Positions 23,504-34,311 of a stretch of DNA of 64,000 nt are shown in pieces (positions within the stretch are counted from its first letter, which is position 1; every line of letters starts with the position of its first letter). The notes below the pieces were generated by a model. It searched no databases and was not told the origin of the DNA. It worked only from the letters and a program-made list of their open reading frames with translations. Origin of the DNA: Rana temporaria (Eukaryota; Chordata; Amphibia; Anura; Ranidae); assembly GCF_905171775.1 (NCBI RefSeq), contig NC_053492.1, forward strand, positions 186,668,278 through 186,732,277. Direction: 5' to 3'. Position numbers and translations under genes: made by a program.

Positions 23504-23504
<1 letters not shown>

Positions 23505-23514
23505 AAAATGCTTA

Positions 23515-24146
23515 CCGTATTTGCCGGCTAATAAGGCGACTGGGCGTATAAGACGACCTCCTAATTTTCCAGCTAAAATGTTGGTTTTGGGATATACGTG
23601 CCGTATAAGACAACCCCCTTCCTACTAGTCATGCCTCGCCTCACTGTGCCATTACATGCCTCACTGTGCCATTACATGCCTCACTGTGTCACCATTACAT
23701 GCCAGACTGTGCCACCATTACATGCCAGACTGTGCCACAAATACATGCCTCACTGTGCCACCATTACATGCCAGAATGTGCCATCATTACATACCAGACT
23801 GTGCCACCATTACATGCCTCACTGTGCTGCCACTGCATACCTCACTGTGCCATTGCATGCCTCGACGATCCCTTACCTTATCCCTGACATGCAAAATCTC
23901 AGTCAGACCGCGGATGTCCATTTTTTGAAAAGCCACGCCTCTTCCTTGTGCTGCTCTGTGATAAGCAGAACACTCAGCTTCCCAGCAGACACTGTGTTCA
24001 GTGTTCTGCCTATCACGGATGCCCTCTCGTCCAAGACCGAGGATGTTGTTAGGTACTGCATGTTAGGTACCGGTGTATAAGACGACCTCCGACTTTTAAG
24101 AAGAATTTCATGTGTTAAAAAGCCATCTTATACGCCGAAAATACGG
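23515..24146. mobile_element. CCGTATTT-type mariner-like element with TA duplication
   Basis: Left CCGTATTTGCCGGC, right GCCGAAAATACGG, TA on both sides. Inner words GTATAAGACGACCTCC occur near both ends. A minisatellite occupies the left half. The element at 60709-61201 shares the terminal CCGTATTT and GGCGTATA words. Confidence 0.82.
23634..23862. repeat. Minisatellite, ~20-24 base unit
   Basis: About ten degenerate copies of a unit like CACTGTGCCATTACATGCC, with and without an ACC insertion. It creates open frames of C/H/M-rich repeats that are not genes. Confidence 0.92.
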
Positions 24147-24148
24147 TA

Positions 24149-24811
24149 TAAACGCAGTCTTACCCATGGGCCTCAATGCGTATGACTATAATGAGCATGG
24201 AGATTCTGATCTTCTTAATCTAGCTCCCTCACTGGCCAGGATGCAGTGACCCATAAGCCCCCATAACACTTCTGCAAGAGCAAGGTCTTCAAACTCTTCC
24301 TGAAGCTTAGCAAATTGGTGGTATTTTTTTTCCTCACCCTAGGGACAACGACATTCATTTGTCCCGCTGAATATAGTGCTCTACTAGGATGCAAAAAAGT
24401 ATTTTACTTAATAAAAATGACAGTTGTTTATGATGCACAGTGCTCAGAAAAGTAAAGCCCTTCACTGAGGGTTTAGATCAACTTTAATTATAGGCACCTT
24501 TCATGTTTGTAGCAGTGTTTGCCACCCTCCCTCGGACACTGGACAGTAAAAAGAAGTCAGCAGGTGTTCAGGAGATGCTGACTTTTTTTTTGCACTTTGG
24601 GGTTGTGCCGAAACTGCAAGCCAAGCATTTGCAGCCCTATTCAGTTACATGGTAGGCTTGACAGGTGGTGCCACCTGTCAGACTCTGCATGCAGTGTTAA
24701 AATGTCTGCAACATGACAATGTGTACTCAACTGGTAAGCACCATGCCTGCTTGTAGGTAGGCAGTAGCAGACCAATCGCCTTTTTCCTGGCTGCCCGTGT
24801 TAAATGGAACC
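24149..24811. other. Unassigned sequence
   Basis: No gene. GACAGGTGGTGCCACCTGTC near 24660 is a perfect 20-base palindrome. Confidence 0.5.
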
Positions 24812-24814
24812 TTA

Positions 24815-25497
24815 GGGCCAGATTCACAGAAGAGATACGACGGCGTATCTCCTGATACGCCGTCGTATCTCTGTGATCCGCCCGTCCTAACAATGCGACT
24901 GATTCATAGAATCAGTTACACATGGATAGCCATAAGATCCAACAGGTGTAATTGACTTACACTGTCGGATCTTAGGATGCAATTCTATGCCGGCCGCTAG
25001 GTGGCGATTCCATTGCGGTCGGCGTAGAATATGCAAATGACTAGTTACGTCGCTAGTCGTTTTTACCCGTCGCAAAGTTACACCTGCTTTAACATGGCTT
25101 ATCTTTAGATCAGCCATGTTAAAGTATGGCCGTCGTTCCCGCGTCGAATTTCTTTTTTTTTTTCTTGCATAAGACGTCCGGGAATACGAAATGCCGCAAC
25201 GCACGTCGCATTTAAAAAAAAATGTTGGGGCGCCGTAATTTTGCGCAAAGCACATCGGGAAATTTAAACACGGAAAATGCGCAGAACGTTCAGCGCGGGA
25301 ACGCGCCTAATTTAAATGGTGCCCGCCCCATTTGAATTAGGCGGGCTTGCACCGAGCGCATTTAAGTTACACCACCGCAAGTTTACAGGTAAGAGCTTTG
25401 TGAATCAGGCACTTACGCTGTAAACCTGCGGCGGTGTAACGTAAATCAGATATGTTACGCCGCTCGGGAGCAACGTAATTGTCTCTGAATCTGGCCC
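24815..25497. mobile_element. GGGCCAGATTCAC element, TTA duplication
   Basis: Left GGGCCAGATTCACAG, right CTGAATCTGGCCC, TTA both sides. Next to the left end is a near-perfect hairpin GATACGACGGCGTATCTCC..ACGCCGTCGTATC. No transposase. Confidence 0.9.
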
Positions 25498-25500
25498 TTA

Positions 25501-27080
25501 ATCTTCAAAGGATTTTTCCACCAGATGTGCACATATACCTGCACAGTTGTACTACCTTATTCGTGTTTTTTTGGACAGTTGGTCATCTATGGTGGAGCTC
25601 CTTTGCTTTAACAGTTTATTGAAAAAATAAACAAGCTCATAGTCTGTTCCTCTAAAATGTAATGGCCATGGAAATCTGGCAAGGTCTTTTATTTATTGGT
25701 ATAGTTATAATTACTAAAATAATCGTAGTTAGCATGTATCCTGTTTGTTTTCCATAAATGTTTGCCAGAGGAAAAACAGACTTCCAAAGATGACTGATAA
25801 TGTTCCTCAAAAGTTATACTTGATAAATATTGCTGGAAAAAGGCTGCGAGGCATCACATAGGCCTCTTTGTTTCTACATTTGCAATGCAAATGGACAGCT
25901 TGCTAGTTGATTTGCTAGAAATGCAAATACATTTAATTGCCCAACTTCCATTCAACAGGATTCACACACTCTTCTATTTTAGTGATAACACTGACACAAT
26001 AGACAATAAACTCATCCAGAAGAAGAAATGATTGTCAACTAAGTTGTACAGGAACCCCATATTGGTTGTGAATCAATGCATGCAAGATGCCACACTTGCT
26101 AGACACTCCAGTCTCAAAGAACTTTGTTTTAACAGGAACTATACCCCAATTCTTTCTATAAGAGACAGCCCAGATAATAAAGAACTTTATAGACCCCTAT
26201 GTGACAGATGGGCTATCTCTCTTTTTTTCCCTTTGACTTACACACTGTAAGCGTGTGAGATATTTCCTGTAACTAGGAGAATAATGGATTAGTATGATGA
26301 ATGGGGATATTTGTCTTAGTTAACCATCTGCATTCGTTGTGTAGTCATAGAGCTCAGGACCACTAGGACCTTTCATACTGGCATTTTCTATTCAAATCTA
26401 TAAACTTCCATCTCTAAGTAATACTGGATCTGAGGACCTCTCTGTTTCACCACAGGTGTCTAATTATTACAAGTGATTCTTGGAAAATGTATTAACAATT
26501 CTGAGATCTTTCCATAAGATTCTGGATATTTCTACAGAAAGCGTTCACATATTTATTAGACTGTTCTAGTTTGCTTTTTACTCTAGTGTGTTTTATTTCC
26601 TCTGATCACACAGAAAGTATGCTTTAGAACATCTGCACCAGGAAAATTAATCTCTTATTTGAGCTCTGAGATCTTTCTTTTAAATCTTGGGCAAATGGTA
26701 TTGGTGTGACACAATATAGCTGGCCTTGCTCATGGCTAGGTCCTTTGATCTCAGTACCTTACAGAGAAGGACGGATGGTGAGACAGAATCTGAACCTCTG
26801 CACCTGTTGCTTTGAGCTTTACCACATCAGTGATGAAAGGGCTGAGGTAACTGAGCTGAATACATACAATCACGCTCATCTTTATTTTGTTAACATAGTG
26901 GGAAGCCCCATAAATGAAGAAACCGTTAAAGAATTGAAATGCACAAAACCATACTGCAAGACTTGGACAGTGCTCGTTACTAACATTCAAATCTACTTAA
27001 AACAAGCAAATGTATGTGTACCCTTGTGTTTTTATGCTTGGTAATTATTAGGGATTTATGTTTCTCATCCCTTATATTCT
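25501..27080. other. Repeat-poor sequence, no gene recognised
   Basis: Few dispersed-repeat signatures. Open frames are short and unlike known proteins; candidate single-copy host DNA. Confidence 0.5.
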
Positions 27081-27182
27081 ATGCTATTATTATTATTATA
27101 CAGAATTTATATAGCGCAAACAGTTTGTGCAGCACTTTACAAAGTAAAGAGAGACAGTACAGGTAACAATACAATTTAATAC
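27081..27182 (-). mobile_element. Rex1/L2-like LINE 3' tail
   Basis: TATTATTATTAT, then a block complementary to GTAAAGTGCTGCACAAACTG and the 3' UTR seen at 16890-17360. Very short, 5'-truncated. Confidence 0.8.
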
Positions 27183-27189
27183 AAGAGGG

Positions 27190-28520
27190 ATCAGAGGACT
27201 TTATGAGGATTAAGCTGATGGACAAAGCAGAAGTTAATTAGGTGGAGGTGGGACACATAAAGCAGTGGCTGAAATACCAGGGTCGCAAAGGTCGCACTTG
27301 TGAACAGGCCCTTGCATTCCGCCACTGTCGAGGGGCCCAAGCGGGGTTGCTTTCCGCAGGACTCTGACCTGAGAGCGTCTCTCTCATACAGCCCAGAGCC
27401 TTCACTGACAGCTCTCCCTCCTCCCTCGCATGGATGGGAGAGGGGAGAGCCAATCTGATCCTTCTCCTCCAGCTCCTCTTCTCCTGTGTGCACGGGAAGT
27501 GTGAAGCTAAGCAGCTTAATTTGATCATTCAGCTGCTGGGTTTCACACTTACCACAGTGCACACACAGGAGGAGAAGGATGGAAGGAGAAGGAGCAGATC
27601 AGCTCTCTCCTCTCCTTTCAGTGCAAGGGAGAAGGGAGGGGGAACTGCCAGTGCAGGTCCTGGGCTGTATGACAGAGACGCTCTTAACACAAAGTCTTGC
27701 TGAGGAGGCACTGATAGGCTGCACTGACAGGTGGCATTGATGAGCACTGATAGGCAGCACTGATGGGCACTGATAGGCAGCATTGATAAGCACTGATAGG
27801 TGTCACTGATAGGCAGCACTGATGGGCACTGATAGGCGGCATTGATGAGCAGAGTACTGATAGGCAGCATTGATGAGCACTGATAGGTGGCACTGATGGT
27901 CACCATTTAATAGATGGCACTGACAGGTACCACTTATAGTCAGAACTGATTGGCAGCACTGATAGGTGGTACTGATGGGTACTGATCGGTGACACTGATG
28001 GGCAATAATAGGCGGCACTGATAGTCAGCACTGATAGGCTGCCCTGATGGGCACTGATAGGTGGCATTGATGAGCACTGATAGGTTGCACCGTTAGGCAG
28101 CGCTGATAGGTGGCACTGATAGGTGTCATTGATGAGCACTGATAGGTGGCACTGATAGGCGGCACTGATGGGGCTGCACTGAAAATCAGGGCACAGATAA
28201 TCAGTGCCCTGATTATAAGTGTAAACAATGTACTGACAGTCTTGTCAGTTAACAGCTCGCCTTTCCTCACACAAACACAGATTGGGAGGAAAGGACTGCC
28301 GATAACCGGCAAGTCTGTTTACATGTGATCAGCTGATCATATGGTAAAGGGCCACTGTGATTGTCCAAAGAGCACAGCAGTAACAGAGAGCACTGGATGC
28401 GCACCCCAGGGGGCACACAGGAGGCAGGGTTCTGGGGGGATGTTCATGGATGCCCTCCCAAAACTGGAAGCCCAGTGCTCGGATGGAAGGGGAAGGGGGG
28501 TCAGGCGGGCCCTTCATGTT
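27190..28520. repeat. Dispersed repeat with minisatellite core
   Basis: Two related GC-rich blocks (about 27390-27530 and 27540-27690) are approximate inverted copies: CTCCTCTTCTCCTGTGTGCA against CACACACAGGAGGAGAAGGA. The minisatellite follows, then GTGATCAGCTGATCA and GGTAAAGGGCCACTGTGATTG, words shared with the repeat near 57180-57240. Confidence 0.6.
27703..28195. repeat. GCACTGATAGG minisatellite
   Basis: About 490 bases of degenerate units built on GGCACTGAT(A/G)GG, with higher-order pairs. Produces spurious Cys/Ser/Gln-rich open frames on the minus strand. Confidence 0.95.
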
Positions 28521-29058
28521 TTTTTGGTCTGTACTATTGAAAGCATTTGTTATATCTGTTTAGTAAGTGAAAAAAGTACCAATTAATCATACCAGCCTGT
28601 GAGCTGAAAACTTCCTGCACTCTTTGCATCTGCTATTATCAGCAATACATTGTTCCCATTACTCTGAGAATAACAGAACACTGCCCTAATGTTTTGGAGA
28701 GGTGGAGGTGTTCTGCAGTCCAGTCCCAGGGTGACAACATTGCTCCTACATAGGTATAGTAAATGAGTGAGGGTTGCTACCAGAGGACAGGAAGTGTGTT
28801 ACTGGCTATATCACCAGGTGAAAATAAAGAAAAACTTCAACTGCTTTCAACCATATCTAAAGTCCCGTACACACGGGTCGAATGTCGGGCACATCTGCAT
28901 TTGGCGTGTGTGTGTACTGCAGCCGGTCCGACAGAAGCTGTAGCAGGGCTTTGTATACCATTCCATTACCTGTGTGCTCCATTCCATTACCAATTGTAAT
29001 GTAACTTTCAGTAGAGCAGCAGTAGAGAAAGTCAAGATTTACACTGTGTACAAGATTG

Positions 29059-29230
29059 GTTTGATTTACTAAAACTGGAGAGTGCAAACTCAGGTGCAGC
29101 TTTACATCGAAACCTGCAGCTTCTAGTTTTTTTTTTGTCAAATCTTACATGAACAAGCTGATGTTAGAAGCTGAATGGCTACCAGGAAGAGCTGCAATAG
29201 ATTGTGTATCTCCTGTTTTAGTAAATCATC
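29059..29230. mobile_element. GATTTACTAAAAC inverted-repeat element
   Basis: GATTTACTAAAACTGGAGAG at the left, CTCCTGTTTTAGTAAATC at the right; interior also folds on itself. A short non-autonomous element known to me from amphibian sequence. Confidence 0.75.
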
Positions 29231-29231
29231 A

Positions 29232-29246
29232 CCCCCCCCCCCCCCC
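29232..29246. repeat. C15 homopolymer
   Basis: Fifteen C in a row directly after the element above. Confidence 0.9.
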
Positions 29247-29399
29247 GTGTCTGTTACTGTTGACTCCAGTGGCAATTTTTTGGAAGCTTTTGCCCTTTTT
29301 GGACATGTAGGTGCTAAGGGATGGGAACCTTAAGCAGCACAGACTTAAAACTGGGGATTGCATCACTAAGGAGGCCTATTCTAGGCAGTTACAGATATA

Positions 29400-29780
29400 G
29401 TGGTTGTAAACACTTTCTGCGACTTTTACCTATAGGTAAGCCTGGAATAAGGCCTACCTATTGGTAGTTGAAATATCTTCTAAACTTGCACCATTTAGGA
29501 GATATTTCCCTTGTAGTGCACCGATGATGTCATTAACGCATGCGCTGTGAAGAAACAGACCTCCGTGCCGTCTCTTCATTTGCAAATGCCGTGACTGATG
29601 GCTCCCACGCGCCAAGGCTCCGGAAGGAAGGGGGGTGAAGATGGATGCAGCCTGCACAAGGGACAGCGCAGGTTTTGTTTGCAGGCAAGTGTCACATAAT
29701 GGGCTAGTATGCAGGGTTTGCAGGGAGCAAAAGAGGAAGTAAAACCCATCAGGGTTTACTTCCTCTTTAAGCTGGGAACA
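29400..29780 (-). repeat. Ranid dispersed repeat (GAGGAAGTAAACCC type)
   Basis: Words GGAGATATTT, GTGACACTT-type, TAATGGGCTA and AAAGAGGAAGTAAACCC are shared in opposite orientation with 55353-55812. Confidence 0.72.
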
Positions 29781-30116
29781 AACAAGCTGAATGTTAGGAG
29801 ACAACGGATGGTTAAAAAAAAAAACATCCAACATTCGACCCATGTATGTCGGTCTCTCCGACAGAAGCCGGCCAAACATGCATGCTGGAAAAACCTACAT
29901 CTGACTGACTCCCAATCAGCGCTCTCAGCCAATGGCAGAGAGCACTGATCGGAGTGTTCTGGTGGTGGGGGGCATGCTTCCCACTATGCGAACACAACAG
30001 CTCAGCGGGGGAGATCGCAGAACTAACCTTGCATGGTTGTACAGTGGCATCAGACAGGAGCTGACAGTTTTTTTTTTTTTCATTTAACCCACAGGGTTGA
30101 ACAAAGCAAAAACTTT

Positions 30117-30602
30117 GACCCCTTTCACACTGGAGCGTTTTTACAGCATTTTAGCGTTAAAAATAGCACTATTAAAACGCTCATAAAACGCTCTCCATGC
30201 ATCTCAATGAACCCTTTCACACTGAGGCGTTGCGCTGGCGGGGTGTTGAGAAAAGTCCTGCAAGCAGCATCTTTGGAGCAGCTTTTGGGCACTGAAAAAA
30301 ACGCTCCAACGCCCCTCTCCATTGAAATGAATTGAAAGCGCTGTAAAAATGCCTGAATAGCGCCTATAATCCGCTCTGAGCTGTAGAAAAGTCACATGAT
30401 CTCCCAAAAATGTAAACATGCAAGCAAAAAAAAGAGCATCTACAACAGCAGGACTGAAATTGCCCACGCTTCAAAAACGCTTGAAAAACTCTGTTAAAAC
30501 GTCTGCAGCATTGCGTTAATTTTACCACTAGCACCCTAAAATTGTGGTAATATCGCTAAAGGCGTTTTAGGGTGTTTTTGCAGTGCTAAGTGTGAAAGGG
30601 CT
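30117..30602. mobile_element. CCCTTTCACACTG inverted-repeat element
   Basis: Left ACCCCTTTCACACTGGAGCG, right GCTAAGTGTGAAAGGGCT; interior rich in AAACGCT and AGCGTTTT words. No coding capacity. Confidence 0.82.
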
Positions 30603-30840
30603 CTAATAGTGTGTACCCGACTTTAGAAACAGGGTCCCATCTGAGCAAGAGAAAGTTATGATTGTGGGACTCCAGAGGCTTCCAGATGCTGGTACTTCAG
30701 TGCGCAAGTTTGGAAGATTTCTGTTGTTAGCAGCCACAATTATATTCGTATAGTGCTTGACATAAAATAACATGACAAAGGCCAACACCTTATTGACTGT
30801 TATTTTGTATTTTTTATGACCTGAAACAAATGTTTCTAAA

Positions 30841-31021
30841 GCCCCATACACACTATTAGATTTTCTGCAGATTTTTGTCTTCAGATTTACCAAAATCATA
30901 CAATATGAGGTCAAACCTTAAGAGTTTCAATTTGTATGCAATCAGGCAGGCCCTTGCACTACATGGTATTGGTAAATCTGAAGACAAAAATCTGCAGAAA
31001 ATCTAATGTGTGTGTGTGTGG
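30841..31021. mobile_element. Palindromic element with ~55-bp arms
   Basis: 30841-30895 and about 30969-31021 are near-perfect reverse complements (ATTAGATTTTCTGCAGATTT and on). The right arm has an expanded TGTGTG run before GGGG. Confidence 0.88.
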
Positions 31022-31614
31022 GGTCTCGTACACATGACCGAGGAACTCGTCGTAAATGAAACATCGTTTTCCCCGACGAGTTCCTTGTTAGGCTTGTCGA
31101 GAATCTTGACAAGCTTTCTTTGCGTACACACTGTCAAGACAAAATCTCGTCGTTCTCAAACGCGGTGACGTAAAACACGTACAACGGCACTATAAAGGGG
31201 AAGTTTGATTTCACTGGCGTCACCCTTGGGGCTGCTTTTGCTAATCTCATGTTACTGCGTGTTAAGTAAAAGTTTGGTAAGAGACGATTCGCGCTTTTCA
31301 GTCTGTTACAGCGTGACGAATGTGCTATCTCCATTACGAACGCTACTTTTCCCGAAGGTGCGCTCCCGTCTCATACTTTATTCTGAGCATACGCGGGTTT
31401 CTAAGCATACACACGAACGTGTTTCTCGTCGTAAACCAGCCCGACGAGAAACACGATGAGGAAATTGAGACTCTCGACGAGGAAAAAGAGAACTTGTTCC
31501 ACGACAGTTTTCTCGACGAAAAACATACCCACGACCGTTTTCCTCGGCAAAAAAGCTCTGCCACCAAGTTTCTTGATGGATTCTGCCGAGGAAAACGGTT
31601 GTGTGTACGAGGCC
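31022..31614. mobile_element. GTACACACG-family element, long form
   Basis: Left GTCTCGTACACATGACCGAGG, right CGGTTGTGTGTACGAGGCC, followed by TTA. The interior (31130-31340) is related to the interior of the element at 53994-54515. Confidence 0.8.
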
Positions 31615-31617
31615 TTA

Positions 31618-31886
31618 GGCCTCGTACACACGACCGAGTTTCTCGGCAAAAACCAGCAAGAAACTTGCTGGGCTTTTTTTTTTGCCGAGGAAACCGGTCG
31701 TGTGTACACTTTTCGATGAGGAAACTGTCGAGGATCCCGTCGAGCCAAAAAGAGAGCATGTCTTCTTTTTCCTCGACGGGAATGAAGAAATTTGTCTCGC
31801 CTAGATCCTCGACAGCCTAACAAGGAACTCGACGAGCAAAACGATGTCTTTCGCCTGTCGAGTTTCTTGGTCGTGTGTACGAGGCC
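31618..31886. mobile_element. GTACACACG-family element, adjacent copy
   Basis: GGCCTCGTACACACGACCG to TGGTCGTGTGTACGAGGCC, TTA on both sides; the left TTA is shared with the preceding copy. Confidence 0.88.
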
Positions 31887-31889
31887 TTA

Positions 31890-33301
31890 GACTTATCCTA
31901 AGTAGATTCATCAACACTTTATTCGGAGTCACAGAAAACTAGGTAATTTCCACTCTTTATTCTGCCCTGTCCTTTCCACACTAAAAAGTACATTATTGGG
32001 GATGCTTTGTTATTTATGACTAAGCCCAAGTCCATCTTGCTTCCAAAAAACAAAGGCTTATCTAAATCAGTACAGGAAAGAGTGACACACACTGTGGAGG
32101 GGGCCGTGACAAACTTTGTACGTTTTTCTAGTTTCATTATACTAAAGTGCAAAGATATTTCATTTGTTGCTATGGATTAGAGTACACTGTGGTCATTTGC
32201 ACTACATTATGAAATAAGCCATTTGGGCTTTAGAGTCAAGCTACTTAAATTCCATAGCTTACAACATAAGACTTGGTTTAATGATTGCGGTCTATTTTGT
32301 TCCAGTGTATAATGCTAAAGTCCAACTCCATTTAAAGCTCCAGCTTAGGTTTTAAAGGCAAATTCTTTATCGTATTTCCCCAAAACTCTAGCCATAAAGC
32401 TGGACATCTGAATTTGTTTGCAGAGTCTACAGCTGTGTCAATTTGCTAAAGACAAAACCAGCCTCCACTTTTTCGAGAACAATAGTATTCAGGTAGGTCA
32501 GACTCGTGATACATGAGTTTAAGCACTTTGGCAAACTTTGACCTAGTGCAAACTAGCACATAACAATGGAAGAAAACAGAGAGGAGGACTTAAGGCAATA
32601 CATTAGGATACATATAGCAACACTATTTAGAAATGGGTGTCTTAGATAATTGTGTTAGCTCTATGGCAACAACTGGACAATTAAATGGATAGTTTTGTTT
32701 CTACCACACATGTCACCTTGACAGAAAATGTAGGTCTGTCATATTTAAATTTCCACCAAATTTGTGTGAACAAAGACATGCTGTATATTGCTAGATCTAT
32801 GAGGTCAGAAGGCTACATTTATTTCTGATGAAAAAAACTACTGATCATTTCCCTATCTAGAGAGTATGAATGAAAAAAGGAGACCAAGTGAGAAAGGGGG
32901 ACAAAATAGCATCACTCTATAACAGAAAGTACTTGCACAAGGACCTTCATGCCAAGATCACTAGGTATGTGTTAATGAAAGCTCAGATATAAAAAGGCAA
33001 AAAAACAAAACAAAAAGGAACAGAAAGCGCCACCATATAAGTGTAGATAAAGCCCCCTCCATTGGGCGACAGGAGAGTCAGGACGATCGCTACATTACAG
33101 ATAGAGAAAGGAGAATCATATAAGCAAAACTGCTGTCAAGACCTCATCACACAAATGGGTAGTTAACTCTAGCAGAGCTGGTGCATGATAAAGAATCCTG
33201 TATGCCAGATGTGCTCCCAGTGATATTGAATGGCACATGCAGGCACATTCCACTTTACATATTTTCTGAAAAAAAAGAACCCCATCAGCCCAAAGGGATA
33301 C
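31890..33301. other. Repeat-poor sequence, no gene recognised
   Basis: AT-rich, no transposon ends, no plausible exon. Confidence 0.5.
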
Positions 33302-33304
33302 TAA

Positions 33305-33684
33305 TGCCCTGTACACACGATCGGTTTTCCCGTTGTATACTCCATCAGACTTTTTCCAACGGAAAAACTGCTGGAAAAAGATAGAGAGCAGGTTCTCTTT
33401 TTTCCCATCAGGAAAAAATCAGATTGGAATTTCCTATCGTGTGTACAAACTCCGACGCGCAAAATTCCGACGCATGCTCAGAAACAAATAGACGTATGCT
33501 CAGAAGCATAGAACTTAATTTTCTCGGTTCGTCGTAGTCTTTTACATCACCGCGTTCTTGGCAGTCAAAAGTTCACCAAACTTTTGTGTGACCGTGTGTA
33601 TGCAAGGCAGGCTTAAGCGGAATTCCGTCGGAAAAAAACACCTAACTTTTTTCCGAAGGGAATTCCGCTCATGTGTACAGGGCA
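33305..33684. mobile_element. GTACACACG-family element, TAA duplication
   Basis: TGCCCTGTACACACGATCGG to ATGTGTACAGGGCA, TAA both sides; inner words TTTCCGACGGAATT and TTCCG. Confidence 0.88.
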
Positions 33685-33825
33685 TAATTCTAGAAAATAG
33701 CAAAGCTTAGCTTTCACGTTATAATTATTTCAGTGAGATACAACCAATCAGCTTCCAACTGTCACTTCTTCAGGATAATGCTGACAATGAAACAAATATT
33801 TTTATCAGTTGCTATTACCAACAAG

Positions 33826-34308
33826 GGGCCAGATCCACGAAGCAGTTACGCTGGCGTATCCACAAAACAAGATACGCCTGAAGCTGGGCTAGATCCGACT
33901 GGCATACATCTTAGTACGCGGTCGGATCTAAGGTGCACGGCGTGTACGTCGTTTGCGTAAAACTTTCGCGAATAGGGCTTTGCATAGAATCACGTTCACG
34001 TCAAAAGCATTGGCTTGTTGCGGGTTAATTTGGAGCATGCGCACTGGGACACCCCCACGAACGGCGCATGCGCCGTTCAGAAAAAAACTAATTTACGTTG
34101 GGTCAAGACGTATTGACATAAAACACGTCCCCATCTCATCCATTTGAATTGCGCGCCCTTACGCCGACACAGTTACACTACGCCGCCGTAACTTACGGCG
34201 CAAATTCTTTGTGGATATGGGAAATACGCTGTAAGTTGCGGCGGCGTAGTGTATCTGAGATACACTACGCCGGACGTAAAGAAGCGCTGTGCTACGTGGA
34301 TCTGGCCC
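33826..34308. mobile_element. GGGCCAGATCCACG element, AAG duplication
   Basis: Left GGGCCAGATCCACGAAG, right CTACGTGGATCTGGCCC, AAG on both sides. Inner hairpin AGATACACTACGCCG against GGCGTAGTGTATCT near the right end. Confidence 0.9.
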
Positions 34309-34311
34309 AAG

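Larger units (their letters stand above)
28859..30626. mobile_element. Possible GTACACACG-family element broken by several insertions
   Basis: Left AAAGTCCCGTACACACGGGTCG and right GTGTGTACCCGACTTTAG are complementary. A middle piece near 29830-29880 (ACATTCGACCC, CTCCGACAGAAGC) continues the left sequence. Other repeats lie in between. The assignment depends on short ends, so it is tentative. Confidence 0.45.

Noticed and set aside
23634..23862. CRISPR-like regular repeats
   Set aside because: Units are contiguous with no unique spacers, and the genome is eukaryotic.
23598..24080. 160-codon frame with repeated C, H and M
   Set aside because: Translation of the minisatellite, open in all three frames; not a zinc-finger gene.
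27529..28312. Repeated Cys/Ser/Gln frames on the minus strand
   Set aside because: Minisatellite translation.
31320..31823. Overlapping open frames of up to 166 codons on both strands
   Set aside because: Caused by CTCGACGAG / AAACTCGTCG words of the inverted-repeat elements; product is low-complexity and reads open in several frames at once.
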